Of a stretch of DNA of 64,000 nt, positions 1 through 10,309 are shown one piece after another. Numbering within the stretch: the stretch's first letter is position 1; every line of letters starts with the position of its first letter. The stretch is from an uncultured Roseburia sp. GTDB lineage: Bacteria > Bacillota > Clostridia > Lachnospirales > Lachnospiraceae. Where the stretch lies: contig CANSKO010000003.1 in NCBI GenBank assembly GCA_947647505.1, positions 1 to 64,000 on the forward strand. Reading direction: 5' to 3'. The notes below the pieces were generated by a model. That model made no database searches. It was not told where the DNA came from and saw only the letters and a program-made list of their open reading frames with translations. Made by a program: the position numbers and the translations under genes.

Positions 1-66
1 TGGATAATTCCTTACTGGCTGTAAGGGGCATTAACCATAAATACATTGTAGTAGAGAGGAATAAAA

Positions 67-546
67 ATGTATATTGAAAAATACTGGCATAATTATATCG
101 GCGGCACTGACGATAGCCTGACTTTGGCGGACTATCTCTATGATAAAGGTAAAACCGAACTTCCCCTGAGTGAAATATTTAGTGACACTGGTCTTGACAG
201 GTTGAATGGGAGCTTTCGTAGCTCATCCGATTTAGAATACACTGATTCTGAGGATGAATGCTACGAATTCTACTATGCCATTGATTTGATAACTGATTTG
301 GCGGCTCTTATTCTGGAAAGTAAAAAAAGTGGCGGATTTAACCTGAAAGATCTGTTTGATGAGGAAAACCAGGATCTGTTTATGAGAATCACTACTACGC
401 CGGAGGAGGATCAGGCAATGAATCGTGCTTTGGCGGACTTCTTCGCGGCCCCTTTTGAATATGACCTCCATGAAATGATGGATGATGAGGATATGCGGGA
501 GATGGCACAGGACTGTGAAAAGCTTCGCAGGGAACTGTTTGAATAA
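67..546 (+). CDS. hypothetical acidic protein (159 aa)
   Basis: Complete ORF with an upstream purine-rich RBS (agagaggaataaaa). Acidic, no recognised catalytic motif. Confidence 0.6.
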   Translation: MYIEKYWHNYIGGTDDSLTLADYLYDKGKTELPLSEIFSDTGLDRLNGSFRSSSDLEYTDSEDECYEFYYAIDLITDLAALILESKKSGGFNLKDLFDEENQDLFMRITTTPEEDQAMNRALADFFAAPFEYDLHEMMDDEDMREMAQDCEKLRRELFE

Positions 547-607
547 CTTTCGGCTTATCGCGGAAATCGGTCATGAGAGAAGGTTTTAGGAATCAACTTT
601 ATTTCAG

Positions 608-1226
608 ATGAAGCAGGGATTTCACTCTGGAATGGGAGAGTCAGAAATGAACAGGACTGCAGAAAGCGTATCCATCATAGGAGGAGCGGACGGACCTGCA
701 AGTGTTTTTATTGCAGGCGAAGCGGATCACTGCCAATTCCCACACGCCGGAAGAAGTTGCGGAACTGTTGAAAGAGAAGTATGGTGCGGTAGAGGCGTCG
801 CAGCAGTCTTATCATTATCTGGAACAAAAGAAGTGTCTAAAGGCGTCCCTTATTCTGCATTACCGCCCGGATTTGTTGGGGGATCTGGCGGATTTAAAGC
901 CGCCTGAAACAAGGGATATGGAAGCCTTAAAGGTGTTTTTGGAAGCAGATTCAGGAACGAAACGGGAGAGTGGAAGAAATAGCAGATGAGATTTTCCGAT
1001 GGATTTCCATATGTATGAGATCATATGGCCGGAAAACGGCAGAATACAGCTAGGAGTGGAAACTGTCTGGCAGATCCTTAACGGTTCATGCAGTGGGAAT
1101 AAGAAAAGCATAAAGCAGTTAAGGAAACTGTATAAAAAGATATATTTGCACTATGGCGTTACGGAGCAGGATATACAAAATGAGACGGAACGATATACTT
1201 CTCTTTTAGCTATATTATGTTCATAG
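608..1226 (+). pseudogene. remnant of a small protein carrying the sodium-pump decarboxylase beta-subunit motif (SVSIIGGADGPASVFIAGE), split over frames
   Basis: Frame 2 encodes SVSIIGGADGPASVFIAGEADH. Frame 3 continues with NSHTPEEVAELLKEKYGAVEASQQSYHYLE... and stops at 989. Coding-like text resumes at 999-1226 (MYEIIWPENGRIQLGVETVWQILNG...). Confidence 0.5.
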
Positions 1227-1236
1227 AGAATAGAAT

Positions 1237-1272
1237 AAGAGCCTTTCACGATCGCATCTGTGAAAGGCTCTT
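1237..1272. terminator. intrinsic terminator between converging transcription units
   Basis: aagagcctttcac-gatcgcatct-gtgaaaggctctt: perfect 13-bp stem followed by a T-rich tract. Confidence 0.85.
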
Positions 1273-1323
1273 TCTGTTCTTTTTTATTCTGACAGGCATT
1301 CTGATCTGTCAGCTTTCCGTATA

Positions 1324-4300
1324 TTATTTATCTGTAATTTCAGCATGAAATTCCTGCAAAGATTTCACAGGAAGCATTTGTTCCCGTCTGGCGGAGCGTA
1401 TGCCTTCGATCGTTGCTTTTGCCATCGCCATCGTCGTCATATATGGAATCTTGTTTTTAACGGCTGCTTTTCGGATGTAACTGTCATCGACAGCGCCTTT
1501 TTTACCAATTGGCGTATTGACGATCAGCTGGATTTTTCCGTTTGTAATCTTATCCAGAATATTTGGCCTGCCTTCGTTGATTTTGCAGACCTTTAATGCG
1601 GGAATGCCGGCGGCCTCGATCAGATCGCAGGTCCTTCCGGTTGCCATAATCGAAAATCCGCATGCGTAAAATCCCTTCGCAATGTCGGAGAGTTCCGCTT
1701 TGTCTCTGTCGTTGACGGAAATCAGCACGCAGCCTTTTGTTGGAATCTGGTTTTTCGTCGCTTCTTCCGCTTTGTAGAACGCATCGCCAAAGTCCTCAGA
1801 AAGTCCTAACACCTCTCCTGTAGAACGCATTTCCGGTCCAAGAATCGGGTCAACCTCCGGAAACATGTTGAATGGGAAAACAGCCTCTTTCACGCCGTAG
1901 TGTGCAAATTGCTTCTCTTTTAAATCCGGAACAGGGCTTTTGCGTCCTGTGAACGGCATCGTAATAATGTCGGTTGCAATCTGCACCATATTGATGCCGC
2001 AGACTTTGGATACAAGGGGCACCGTTCTGGATGCGCGTGGATTTGCTTCAATGACGAATACCTTTCCATCTTCAATGGCATACTGCATATTCATCAGTCC
2101 CGCTACATGTAATTCACTTGCAATTTTTCTTGTGTAATCTTTGATCGTTTCAATCTGTTCTTCCGTCAGGTCTTTGGGCGGAATGATGCATGCAGAATCG
2201 CCGGAATGAATGCCTGCTAATTCAATATGCTCCATAACGGACGGCACAAATACGGAAGTTCCGTCGCTGATAGCGTCCGCTTCACATTCCGTTGCCTGAT
2301 GCAGAAAACGATCAATCAGGATCGGGCGGTCGGGCGTTACGCCGACTGCCTGCTGCATATAAAAGGTCAGCGCTTCATCATCGTAGACGACTTCCATGCC
2401 GCGCCCGCCAAGCACATAGGAGGGGCGCACCATAACCGGGTAGCCAATCGAATGCGCGACGGAAAGGGCCTCCTCGATATTTACCGCCATGCCCGCTTCC
2501 GGCATCGGAATGGAAAGCTTTTCCATCATTTCCCGGAATAGATCGCGGTCTTCAGCGAGATTGATCGTCTCCGGCGTAGTGCCAAGAATGTTGACGCCAT
2601 ACTTTTTCAGATCTGCTGCAAGATTTAACGGCGTCTGTCCGCCGAATTGCGCAATCACGCCAATGGGCTGCTCTTTTTCATAAATGGCAAGCACGTCCTC
2701 AAGCGTCAGCGGTTCAAAATAGAGCTTGTCGGAAGTATCATAATCTGTAGAAACGGTTTCCGGGTTGCAGTTTACAATAATTGTGGAAAATCCAAGCGCC
2801 CGAAGCGCTTTTGCCGCATGGACGCAGCAGTAATCAAATTCAATGCCCTGTCCAATGCGGTTTGGCCCGCCGCCTAAAATCATGACTTTGGGTCGGTCTG
2901 TTTCCACAGGGCTTTGGTCTATGATATGGTAACTGGAATAATAATAGGCTCTGTCTTTTGTTCCGCTGACATGTACGCCCTCCCAGGCTTCTACAATATC
3001 GTTTGCAATTCGTTCCTTTCGAATTGCTTCTTCTGTTACGCCAAGCAGTCTGCTCAAATAGGAATCGGAAAATCCGTCCAGCTTTGCCTGTTTTAAATCT
3101 TCCGGAGAAGGAAGCGTTCCCGCATATTTTGCAGTCAGCATTTCCTCTTCTTCTACAAGCTCTTTCATCTGTTCAATAAAATAGGGCTTTACCTTTGTCA
3201 GATTGTGAATTTCTTCAACGGATGCGCCCTTGCGAAGCGCTTCGTACATAATAAAATGGGTTTCGCTGCACGGCGTTGCAAGCAAAACGAGCAGTTCTTT
3301 TTTGCTCATCTGATCAAACGTGCTGGCATGCCCCAGGCCGTAGCGGTTTTTTTCGAGAGAGCGGATCGCCTTCTGAAACGCTTCCTTGTAGGTTTTTCCA
3401 ATGCTCATTACTTCGCCGACGGCGCGCATCTGCGTTCCAAGCTTATCCTCTACGCCCTTGAATTTCTCAAAAGCCCATCTTGCGAATTTGATTACAACAT
3501 AGTCTCCGTCCGGAACGTATCGGTCCAGCGTGCCGTATTTTCCACACTCGATTTCATCCAGCGTCAGGCCGCTTGCCAGCATAGAGGAAACAAGCGCGAT
3601 CGGAAAGCCGGTTGCCTTGCTTGCCAGAGCCGAAGAGCGGGAGGTTCTTGGATTGATTTCAATGACGACGATGCGCCCGGAAACGGGATCATGCGCGAAC
3701 TGCACGTTTGTGCCGCCGATGACTTCAATGGCGTCTACAATTTTATAGGCCTGTTCCTGTAATTTTTTCTGCACGTCTTCGGAAATAGTAAGCATCGGAG
3801 CGGAGCAGAAGGAATCTCCGGTATGCACGCCGACCGGATCAATGTTCTCAATGAAGCAGACTGTAATCATATTGCCTTTGGCGTCGCGTACGACTTCAAG
3901 CTCCAGCTCTTCCCATCCAAGAATAGATTCTTCCACCAGAACCTGTCCGACAAGGCTTGCCTTTAAGCCTCTTGCACAGACGGTTTCCAGTTCTTCTTTA
4001 TTATACACGAGGCCGCCGCCGGCCCCGCCCATGGTATAGGCAGGACGCAGCACGACGGGATAGCCGAGGCGGTCTGCGATGGCAAGCGCTTCTTCGACGG
4101 AATAGGCGACGTCGCTTCGCGCCATTTCCACGCCAAGCGCGCGCATGGTGTTTTTGAATTCGATACGGTCTTCGCCCCGTTCGATCGCGTCCACCTGTAC
4201 GCCGATGACCTGTACGCCGTACTTATCCAGTACGCCGGCCGCCTTTAACTCAGAGCAAAGATTCAGCCCGGATTGTCCGCCAAGATTTGGCAGCAGCGCG

Positions 4301-4548
4301 TCCGGCCGTTCTCTGGCAATAATCTGTTCCAGACGCTGTACGTTTAATGGTTCAATGTAGGTAATGTCTGCCGTATCCGGATCAGTCATAATGGTGGCAG
4401 GATTGGAATTTACCAATACGATTTCATAACCAAGTTTTTTCAGCGCTTTACATGCCTGTGTGCCAGAATAATCGAACTCACATGCCTGTCCGATGATGAT
4501 GGGGCCTGAGCCGATAATCAGTACTTTGTGAATGTCCTGTCTTTTCAT
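1324..4548 (-). CDS. carB: carbamoyl-phosphate synthase large subunit
   Basis: 1074 aa; duplicated ATP-grasp halves (MKRQDIHKVLIIGSGPIIIGQACEFDYSGTQACKAL... and KVMILGGGPNRIGQGIEFDYCCVHA...). Confidence 0.98.
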   Translation of the reverse strand: MKRQDIHKVLIIGSGPIIIGQACEFDYSGTQACKALKKLGYEIVLVNSNPATIMTDPDTADITYIEPLNVQRLEQIIARERPDALLPNLGGQSGLNLCSELKAAGVLDKYGVQVIGVQVDAIERGEDRIEFKNTMRALGVEMARSDVAYSVEEALAIADRLGYPVVLRPAYTMGGAGGGLVYNKEELETVCARGLKASLVGQVLVEESILGWEELELEVVRDAKGNMITVCFIENIDPVGVHTGDSFCSAPMLTISEDVQKKLQEQAYKIVDAIEVIGGTNVQFAHDPVSGRIVVIEINPRTSRSSALASKATGFPIALVSSMLASGLTLDEIECGKYGTLDRYVPDGDYVVIKFARWAFEKFKGVEDKLGTQMRAVGEVMSIGKTYKEAFQKAIRSLEKNRYGLGHASTFDQMSKKELLVLLATPCSETHFIMYEALRKGASVEEIHNLTKVKPYFIEQMKELVEEEEMLTAKYAGTLPSPEDLKQAKLDGFSDSYLSRLLGVTEEAIRKERIANDIVEAWEGVHVSGTKDRAYYYSSYHIIDQSPVETDRPKVMILGGGPNRIGQGIEFDYCCVHAAKALRALGFSTIIVNCNPETVSTDYDTSDKLYFEPLTLEDVLAIYEKEQPIGVIAQFGGQTPLNLAADLKKYGVNILGTTPETINLAEDRDLFREMMEKLSIPMPEAGMAVNIEEALSVAHSIGYPVMVRPSYVLGGRGMEVVYDDEALTFYMQQAVGVTPDRPILIDRFLHQATECEADAISDGTSVFVPSVMEHIELAGIHSGDSACIIPPKDLTEEQIETIKDYTRKIASELHVAGLMNMQYAIEDGKVFVIEANPRASRTVPLVSKVCGINMVQIATDIITMPFTGRKSPVPDLKEKQFAHYGVKEAVFPFNMFPEVDPILGPEMRSTGEVLGLSEDFGDAFYKAEEATKNQIPTKGCVLISVNDRDKAELSDIAKGFYACGFSIMATGRTCDLIEAAGIPALKVCKINEGRPNILDKITNGKIQLIVNTPIGKKGAVDDSYIRKAAVKNKIPYMTTMAMAKATIEGIRSARREQMLPVKSLQEFHAEITDK

Positions 4549-4572
4549 AAATATAGATGTCCTTTCCTGGTG

Positions 4573-7500
4573 CTATTTCAGTATGACCTTTTTGCTGATT
4601 CCGGCTTTTTTCAGCTTCTTAAGAAGTTTGGAACGCTGTGCTGTTTTCATTTTCTTAGGAACGTTTACTGTTATCTTTGCCGATGTTTTTTTGAACGCGC
4701 CGGACGAAATTTCCGCTAGCGCTGTTCCTTTTAATTTGAGTTTTGATAACCGTTTACAATTGGTAAAGCACTGTTTTTCAATTGTTTTTACATAAGCGCC
4801 AAGTGTAACGGATTTTAATTTCTTACAGTTTTTGAATACGCTCGCACGGATCGTGACAACCTTGTATACAGAGCCGCCGATATTTATGGTATCTGGAATG
4901 CTAAGCGTTTTAGCCTTTTTGTTCTCAAATTTTGTGACGGCGGCCGTCTGTTCGGTTGCGCTTATCACCTGATACGTAATGCCGTTTGCGATGACAGTTT
5001 TCAAAGCAGGAGGCGGCGTACAGGTGGTATTGTCAGAAGGGACATTGCCTGCCGGCGGAAGACTGGCAAGGCCTGCCTTTGCATCCAGCAGTTTCTTTAA
5101 CAGCGCGCGCAGTGTTTCAACGGTTGCGTCTTCCGGAGGATTGCCCGCAGCTTCATAGGCGGCTTTAAAAGCGTCCCATGTAGCCTGTGAATAACCGTTT
5201 TGTCCGGCCTGATACAGAGCGGACGCGTCGGAAAGCGCGCTGGAAAGTTCATTCTCAGCCTGACTAAAAGCCAGAGCGTCTTTGAAATCGGTTACTTCTT
5301 TTAATGCATCCTGCAATGGCTTTAGCGCCTGCAACATGATTTCCGCTTTTTCTTCGTCTGTCAGATCGTTCGGAATCGTCTGGTCCGCATCTTCACAGGC
5401 ATGGATAAATTCGGTCCAGATATCGTCTGGAACCCCGCCCTGCTCCTGCGCTTCTTTTTTGGCCGCTGCAAGCGTTGCTTCAAATTCGGATTTCAGCGCG
5501 GAAAAATCTTTGATATGGAGCGATTTCTTTGCTTCTTCCAAATCAGCGGTGACGCGGTAAAATTCTGCACGCGCGGCGCCTTTTTGCGCAAGGATCTGTT
5601 CCGCCGTCTGTCGAAGCGCTTCGAGCGTTTCTGCATTTTCATACAAAGAAGCATATTCCAGGGGAATCTGTAATGCTTCATAGGCATCCAGAAAGAGCGA
5701 ATAAGCATACGCATAAATGACTTCTGTTTTCTTATGCGCGCTGTCCCGTTCACAGGTGTAAATTTTTTCACCATCGGACTCTCTTGTAACTTCTGCCGTT
5801 ATTTCGGCATTCTCTGTATCCCAGACATGTCCTCCCGGAATGGAACTGCCGGCTTCTATGATAGCGTTGCACTGACTGCAAATCGTATCGCCTGTGTAGC
5901 CATCGCTGTCGCAGGAAGCTGTTCTCTGGTTTTTCACGGATGTCTCTTCATGATTGCAGGAGGGATCCGGGTCCGGGTGTTCCTCTGTTACCTGAATGTC
6001 GTAGAGGGTTTTGTCGATGACAGCCTGTGTGCATCCTTCGCCAATTCCGCTTATGATAAGGTCTGTGCGTGCGGATACGTCGGACGGATCTGTCAGCTTT
6101 GTCATGCTATTCCAGTTTTCGCCCGGAAACAGCACGATTGCTTTATTGTCAACAAGATGCGCAATCAAATATTTTTTGCCTGAAACAATGCTGTCTGCTT
6201 TTTGATATCCCGGAATGAAGCCGTCTGTCGCAGAGGGATCTTTTTCCAGAAGCGAAAGCTCGTAGTTAAACCTTCCGGTATCGGAATTGTAGCCTGTATT
6301 GGCGTTGAAATTCATCTGATCCAGATAAAAGATCAGGTATCGGTCGGCTGGATTGCCCTGCGAGGTTCCGTTTTCGTTATGAATGCGAAACGTGTCGCTA
6401 TCTTCACTGCTCTTTTCAACGGTCATGTCGGAGGATGCATCTTCAAAGACGGGTTCTCCGCTGGAACGATTGGTCAGGTAAGTCTGCTCTGCTTCGTTAT
6501 AAATTGTCCATGTCGTGCCGCTGCCTGTAAATGTAAATTCTGCATGCTCCAGAAGAGCCGTTTCATTTTTTGTGGTGGAAAACGAGCTGAGGCTGTTTTT
6601 TACGGCAGAGCCGGAATGGTCGAAAACAGCAAATGAACTGTTTTCAGAAAATTCAATTTTAGCAATGTCGGCATCCGGTTCAACGGTGATGTTTTTTTCA
6701 CCCTGATAGTCTGTAATGACATGCGTCCCTTCTTTCTCAAGCATAACATCGACTGCGCTGCTTTGAGAATAAGGTGAAACTTCTCCTGTTTCGCTGATCT
6801 GGAAACGGTCGTAAAGGATTTCTTTATGACTTGGTTCCCATAAAAGGCCAATGGTACCGTCTTCAAGCTCTGTCAGACAGGAATAGACAAACGTTCCATA
6901 GCCGCCCTGTCCTCCCGGAACGGCAAAGCGATGCAGCTCTTCCATAGAACCGTCTGCGTTTATCGCAAGCGTTAAAATAACGCCGTTTGCACGCACGCCA
7001 GAAGGCGCGGAAACAAAAACGATCTGCCGGCCGTCTATTTTTTTGGAATAGGAGAGAGCGGATAAGTTGCAGCCTTTGTGAAGGGAAATGTCTGTCTGTA
7101 CGGCTGTGCCAAGCGCATATGTGCCGTCGTCCTGTAAGGTTGCGTCTACGTAGCAAAGATTTCCGACTGCGGCCTGATAGCCTCCATGCCGGAAAAACAT
7201 GCGCAGCGTGCCGTCCTCCAGTTCAATGATTTCGTTTTCGGAAGAAGTGTCAATCTCTGTACCTGAAACTGTCTGCATATCCTCCGTCCGTCTCCATGTG
7301 GAGCCATTATCTGTGGAGTATGCAATGCTGGCGGCTTCTCTGCCCGGTTTTGAATTATAAAAGCCGATCGCCATCGTTCCGGAATGAGTTGTGATGCCTT
7401 TTCCGGGGGAAACAAGAAGCGCTTTATCGTTGTCATCGTCGCTTCGTTTGATCTGTGGGTTTAAAATAACGGGATTTTTCCATGTGCGTCCATAGTCGGT

Positions 7501-8373
7501 AGAAACGACCATCCAGAGGTAGCCCGTCTCATAAACATGAAGTTCGGAACCTTCATAGAAGACGTTCTGCTGAATTTCCTGATCCGTATCAACCTGCGTC
7601 TGTTTCAGCTCCGTGCGCGTTCCGTCATTGTCTGTCCGGAACAGATTATACCAGTCGTCTACGCAGTATTCGGACGGAGAATCGTCGTTCATATGAAGAA
7701 CGGGCGCATAGCCGTCCTCGTAGTCGCCTACATAATACTCATACTCTGCGTCTTTGTCCGGCCGCTTCTTTGCTTTTCCGGCAAAATCCGCGGTCAGCGC
7801 AAGCCTCTCCGTTCCGTTGACGTTTACAAAACCGGTGCCATGCCCCGGCGCGCGGTAGCCGCCCATCGTCGTAACGCCGGTGGGATTGACGTCGGCAATG
7901 CAGTAAATCGTTCCATCCGGTCCTGCAATTACGCCGGGATCGATAATCGTAGTCGCTTTGTTTCCGGCATTTTGATTGCTGTCCGGAAAGTAAATTGGAA
8001 AGCTGTAATGCCATGTTTTTCCTCCGTCGCCGGAAACGGAAGCGATTGTATCAAGCCCTCCGCCGTCGGGAGAAGAGCCGTCGCCGGAAATTCTGTCATA
8101 TCTGGCGTCTGCAACAGCAAGAATTTCACCGTTTGCAAGTGTTGTAAGAGCAGGAATGCGAAAATGATCCGAACCTGCCGTCCCTTTCGGAAAAGGGCCT
8201 CCTTTTGTAAAATTCTGCATGCTGACGGGGATGCTGCCGGCCTTCATCAGCGTGGGCTTGTCCGTTGATTTTGCCGCAACGGAAAGCGGATAGGATGGGA
8301 GGGAGGAAATCGTTAAAATTCCTGCGACAGCAATGCTTATGCCGCGTTTGTAAAAAGATATGTTTTTTTTCAT
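4573..8373 (-). CDS. secreted exo-alpha-sialidase (GH33-like) with Cys/His module, helical repeats and C-terminal LRR_5/BspA-like module
   Basis: Signal peptide (MKKNISFYKRGISIAVAGILTISSLPSYPLSVAA); FRIPAL motif; Asp boxes SGDGGKTW, STDYGRTW and STDNGSTW. Start set at 8373, where AGGAGG precedes the ATG, rather than the ORF-track start at 8601. Confidence 0.9.
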   Translation of the reverse strand: MKKNISFYKRGISIAVAGILTISSLPSYPLSVAAKSTDKPTLMKAGSIPVSMQNFTKGGPFPKGTAGSDHFRIPALTTLANGEILAVADARYDRISGDGSSPDGGGLDTIASVSGDGGKTWHYSFPIYFPDSNQNAGNKATTIIDPGVIAGPDGTIYCIADVNPTGVTTMGGYRAPGHGTGFVNVNGTERLALTADFAGKAKKRPDKDAEYEYYVGDYEDGYAPVLHMNDDSPSEYCVDDWYNLFRTDNDGTRTELKQTQVDTDQEIQQNVFYEGSELHVYETGYLWMVVSTDYGRTWKNPVILNPQIKRSDDDNDKALLVSPGKGITTHSGTMAIGFYNSKPGREAASIAYSTDNGSTWRRTEDMQTVSGTEIDTSSENEIIELEDGTLRMFFRHGGYQAAVGNLCYVDATLQDDGTYALGTAVQTDISLHKGCNLSALSYSKKIDGRQIVFVSAPSGVRANGVILTLAINADGSMEELHRFAVPGGQGGYGTFVYSCLTELEDGTIGLLWEPSHKEILYDRFQISETGEVSPYSQSSAVDVMLEKEGTHVITDYQGEKNITVEPDADIAKIEFSENSSFAVFDHSGSAVKNSLSSFSTTKNETALLEHAEFTFTGSGTTWTIYNEAEQTYLTNRSSGEPVFEDASSDMTVEKSSEDSDTFRIHNENGTSQGNPADRYLIFYLDQMNFNANTGYNSDTGRFNYELSLLEKDPSATDGFIPGYQKADSIVSGKKYLIAHLVDNKAIVLFPGENWNSMTKLTDPSDVSARTDLIISGIGEGCTQAVIDKTLYDIQVTEEHPDPDPSCNHEETSVKNQRTASCDSDGYTGDTICSQCNAIIEAGSSIPGGHVWDTENAEITAEVTRESDGEKIYTCERDSAHKKTEVIYAYAYSLFLDAYEALQIPLEYASLYENAETLEALRQTAEQILAQKGAARAEFYRVTADLEEAKKSLHIKDFSALKSEFEATLAAAKKEAQEQGGVPDDIWTEFIHACEDADQTIPNDLTDEEKAEIMLQALKPLQDALKEVTDFKDALAFSQAENELSSALSDASALYQAGQNGYSQATWDAFKAAYEAAGNPPEDATVETLRALLKKLLDAKAGLASLPPAGNVPSDNTTCTPPPALKTVIANGITYQVISATEQTAAVTKFENKKAKTLSIPDTINIGGSVYKVVTIRASVFKNCKKLKSVTLGAYVKTIEKQCFTNCKRLSKLKLKGTALAEISSGAFKKTSAKITVNVPKKMKTAQRSKLLKKLKKAGISKKVILK

Positions 8374-8512
8374 ATTATACCTCCTGATTTTAATTGGTTT
8401 CTGTTTTTCATTATAGAAGAAAACAAAGAATCTTTCAATAAAAATGAAAGATATGGAAACAGAATTTTTATCCGAAAATAATGAATATTTAATTAAGATA
8501 TGATAAATCCTG

Positions 8513-8541
8513 TTGAGTATGGGGAAAGAAAAGAGTATACT
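8513..8541 (+). promoter_or_regulatory. sigma-A-type promoter for the PAP2/pssA/psd unit
   Basis: TTGAGT-17 nt-TATACT, about 30 nt upstream of the 8572 start. Confidence 0.6.
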
Positions 8542-8571
8542 TGTAACAAAACGACACATCGGGAGAAGTGA

Positions 8572-9237
8572 ATGAAAAAGGAACAAAAGCAAATCCTGCA
8601 CAGAATGCCGGCATATAGCGTTTATCCGCTTCTTTTTGCAGTTTTCTTCAATATGCTGGTTTATTTTGGATCACGATGCATTGCCGGAGGCTGGCATCAT
8701 TATAATATTGAAAGCCCGTTAGACAGACGGATTCCATTATGGGCTCCGTCCGTTGTAATTTATCTGGGATGCTATCTGTTCTGGGCGGCCAATTATATTC
8801 TGATTGCGCGGCGGGACAAAAAGGAAGTCTGTCAGTTCTTTTCCGCCGACTTTATATCCAGGATTGTCTGCCTGGCGTTTTACCTGTTATTTCCAACGAC
8901 GAATACAAGGCCTGTGATCGAGCCGGATGGCTTTTGGAACAGAGCGATGCTTTTTTTGTATCAGACGGATGCGGCGGATAATCTGTTTCCATCGATTCAC
9001 TGTCTCGTAAGCTGGTTTTGTTATATCGGGATACGCGGCAAAAAAGAGATACCCGTCTGGTATCGCGGCTTTTCCTGCATCATGGCAATTGCAGTCTGCA
9101 TGTCTACGCTGCTGACCAAACAGCATGTAATCATAGACGTGGCAGGAGGCATTTTGCTTGCAGAACTGTGTTTTTGGATTGGAAAACAGCCCGCAGTATG
9201 GGGCGCATACAAAAAGGTTCTGGACAGGCTGACATGA
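8572..9237 (+). CDS. PAP2-family membrane phosphatase
   Basis: Multi-TM; FPSIHCLVSWF and KQHVIIDVAGGILLAEL PAP2 motifs. Confidence 0.8.
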   Translation: MKKEQKQILHRMPAYSVYPLLFAVFFNMLVYFGSRCIAGGWHHYNIESPLDRRIPLWAPSVVIYLGCYLFWAANYILIARRDKKEVCQFFSADFISRIVCLAFYLLFPTTNTRPVIEPDGFWNRAMLFLYQTDAADNLFPSIHCLVSWFCYIGIRGKKEIPVWYRGFSCIMAIAVCMSTLLTKQHVIIDVAGGILLAELCFWIGKQPAVWGAYKKVLDRLT

Positions 9238-9256
9238 CAAAAGAGGAAGTGGAGCT

Positions 9257-10309
9257 ATGCAGACAAAGAAAAAAGCGATTGGAAATGTTGTTTTTTTGCT
9301 GACAGTGTTTCTTTTGACCCTGTACGGCGTTTTTCATGGAAAAAATCTGCGGGAAATGATGGAAGCGATCCGGAATGCGGATTTAAGATGGCTGCTGGTC
9401 GGCGTTTTTCTGGTAATTTTCTTTATCTGGGGAGAATCCATCATTATATGGTTTATGATGCGTTCCTTTGGAATTCGTTTGAAAAAGAGAATCTGTTTTT
9501 TGTTTTCGTCGGTTGGATTTTTCTTCAGCTGCATCACGCCTTCCGCGACCGGAGGGCAGCCGATGCAGATCTACTATATGAAAAAAGAAAAAATACCGAT
9601 TCCGTTTGCTACGGTAATACTGATGATTATCACGATCACGTATAAACTCGTTCTGGTTGTGATCGGACTTGGAATTTTGTTTTTTGCCAGTGGATTTATG
9701 CATTGCTATCTGACGCAGATTCTGCCGGTATTTTATCTGGGCATTCTGTTAAATGTGTTTTGCGTCGGATTTATGACGCTGCTTGTATTTCATCCGGCCC
9801 TTGCGGAACAGACACTGCTTCGGGGAATGGATCTTCTGGAATGGCTGCGTCTGCTTCGCCCCAAACAGGAGCGGCGAAAGAAGCTGCAGGACTCCATGCA
9901 GGTGTACAGGGAGACGGCGGCGTATCTGAAACACCATAAACGCGTGATTTTTTATGTGATTTTGATTACATTTATACAGAGACTGGCGTTGTTTGGCGTA
10001 ACGTATGCCGTTTATCTTGCATTTGGCCTGTCGGGAAGAGGCATGTGGGAGATTTTGTTTTTGCAGGCGGCAATTTCCATATCTGTTGACATGCTTCCGC
10101 TTCCGGGCGGGATGGGAATCAGTGAAAGCCTGTTTTTAAAAATATTTGTTCCGGTATTTGGGACGGTTACGCTTCCGGCCATGGTTGTTTCCAGAGGGCT
10201 TGGGTATTACAGCCAGCTTTTGATCAGCGCGCTGTTTACGGTTGTGGCGCAGATGCATTATACCTGGAAGCGGAATGAAACAGACAGTAATTTGGGAGGC
10301 CATTTATGA
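9257..10309 (+). CDS. lysylphosphatidylglycerol synthase TM-domain / flippase-like membrane protein (UPF0104 type)
   Basis: 350 aa, about 8 TM; PLPGGMGISESLFLKIF signature. Confidence 0.8.
   Translation: MQTKKKAIGNVVFLLTVFLLTLYGVFHGKNLREMMEAIRNADLRWLLVGVFLVIFFIWGESIIIWFMMRSFGIRLKKRICFLFSSVGFFFSCITPSATGGQPMQIYYMKKEKIPIPFATVILMIITITYKLVLVVIGLGILFFASGFMHCYLTQILPVFYLGILLNVFCVGFMTLLVFHPALAEQTLLRGMDLLEWLRLLRPKQERRKKLQDSMQVYRETAAYLKHHKRVIFYVILITFIQRLALFGVTYAVYLAFGLSGRGMWEILFLQAAISISVDMLPLPGGMGISESLFLKIFVPVFGTVTLPAMVVSRGLGYYSQLLISALFTVVAQMHYTWKRNETDSNLGGHL

Noticed and set aside
608-907. Full sodium-pump decarboxylase beta subunit
   Set aside because: Only the short GGADGP-type motif is present; there are no multi-TM segments and the frame is broken.
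3205-3762. Antisense ORFs within carB
   Set aside because: carB is full-length and unambiguous; the + strand ORFs there are shadows.
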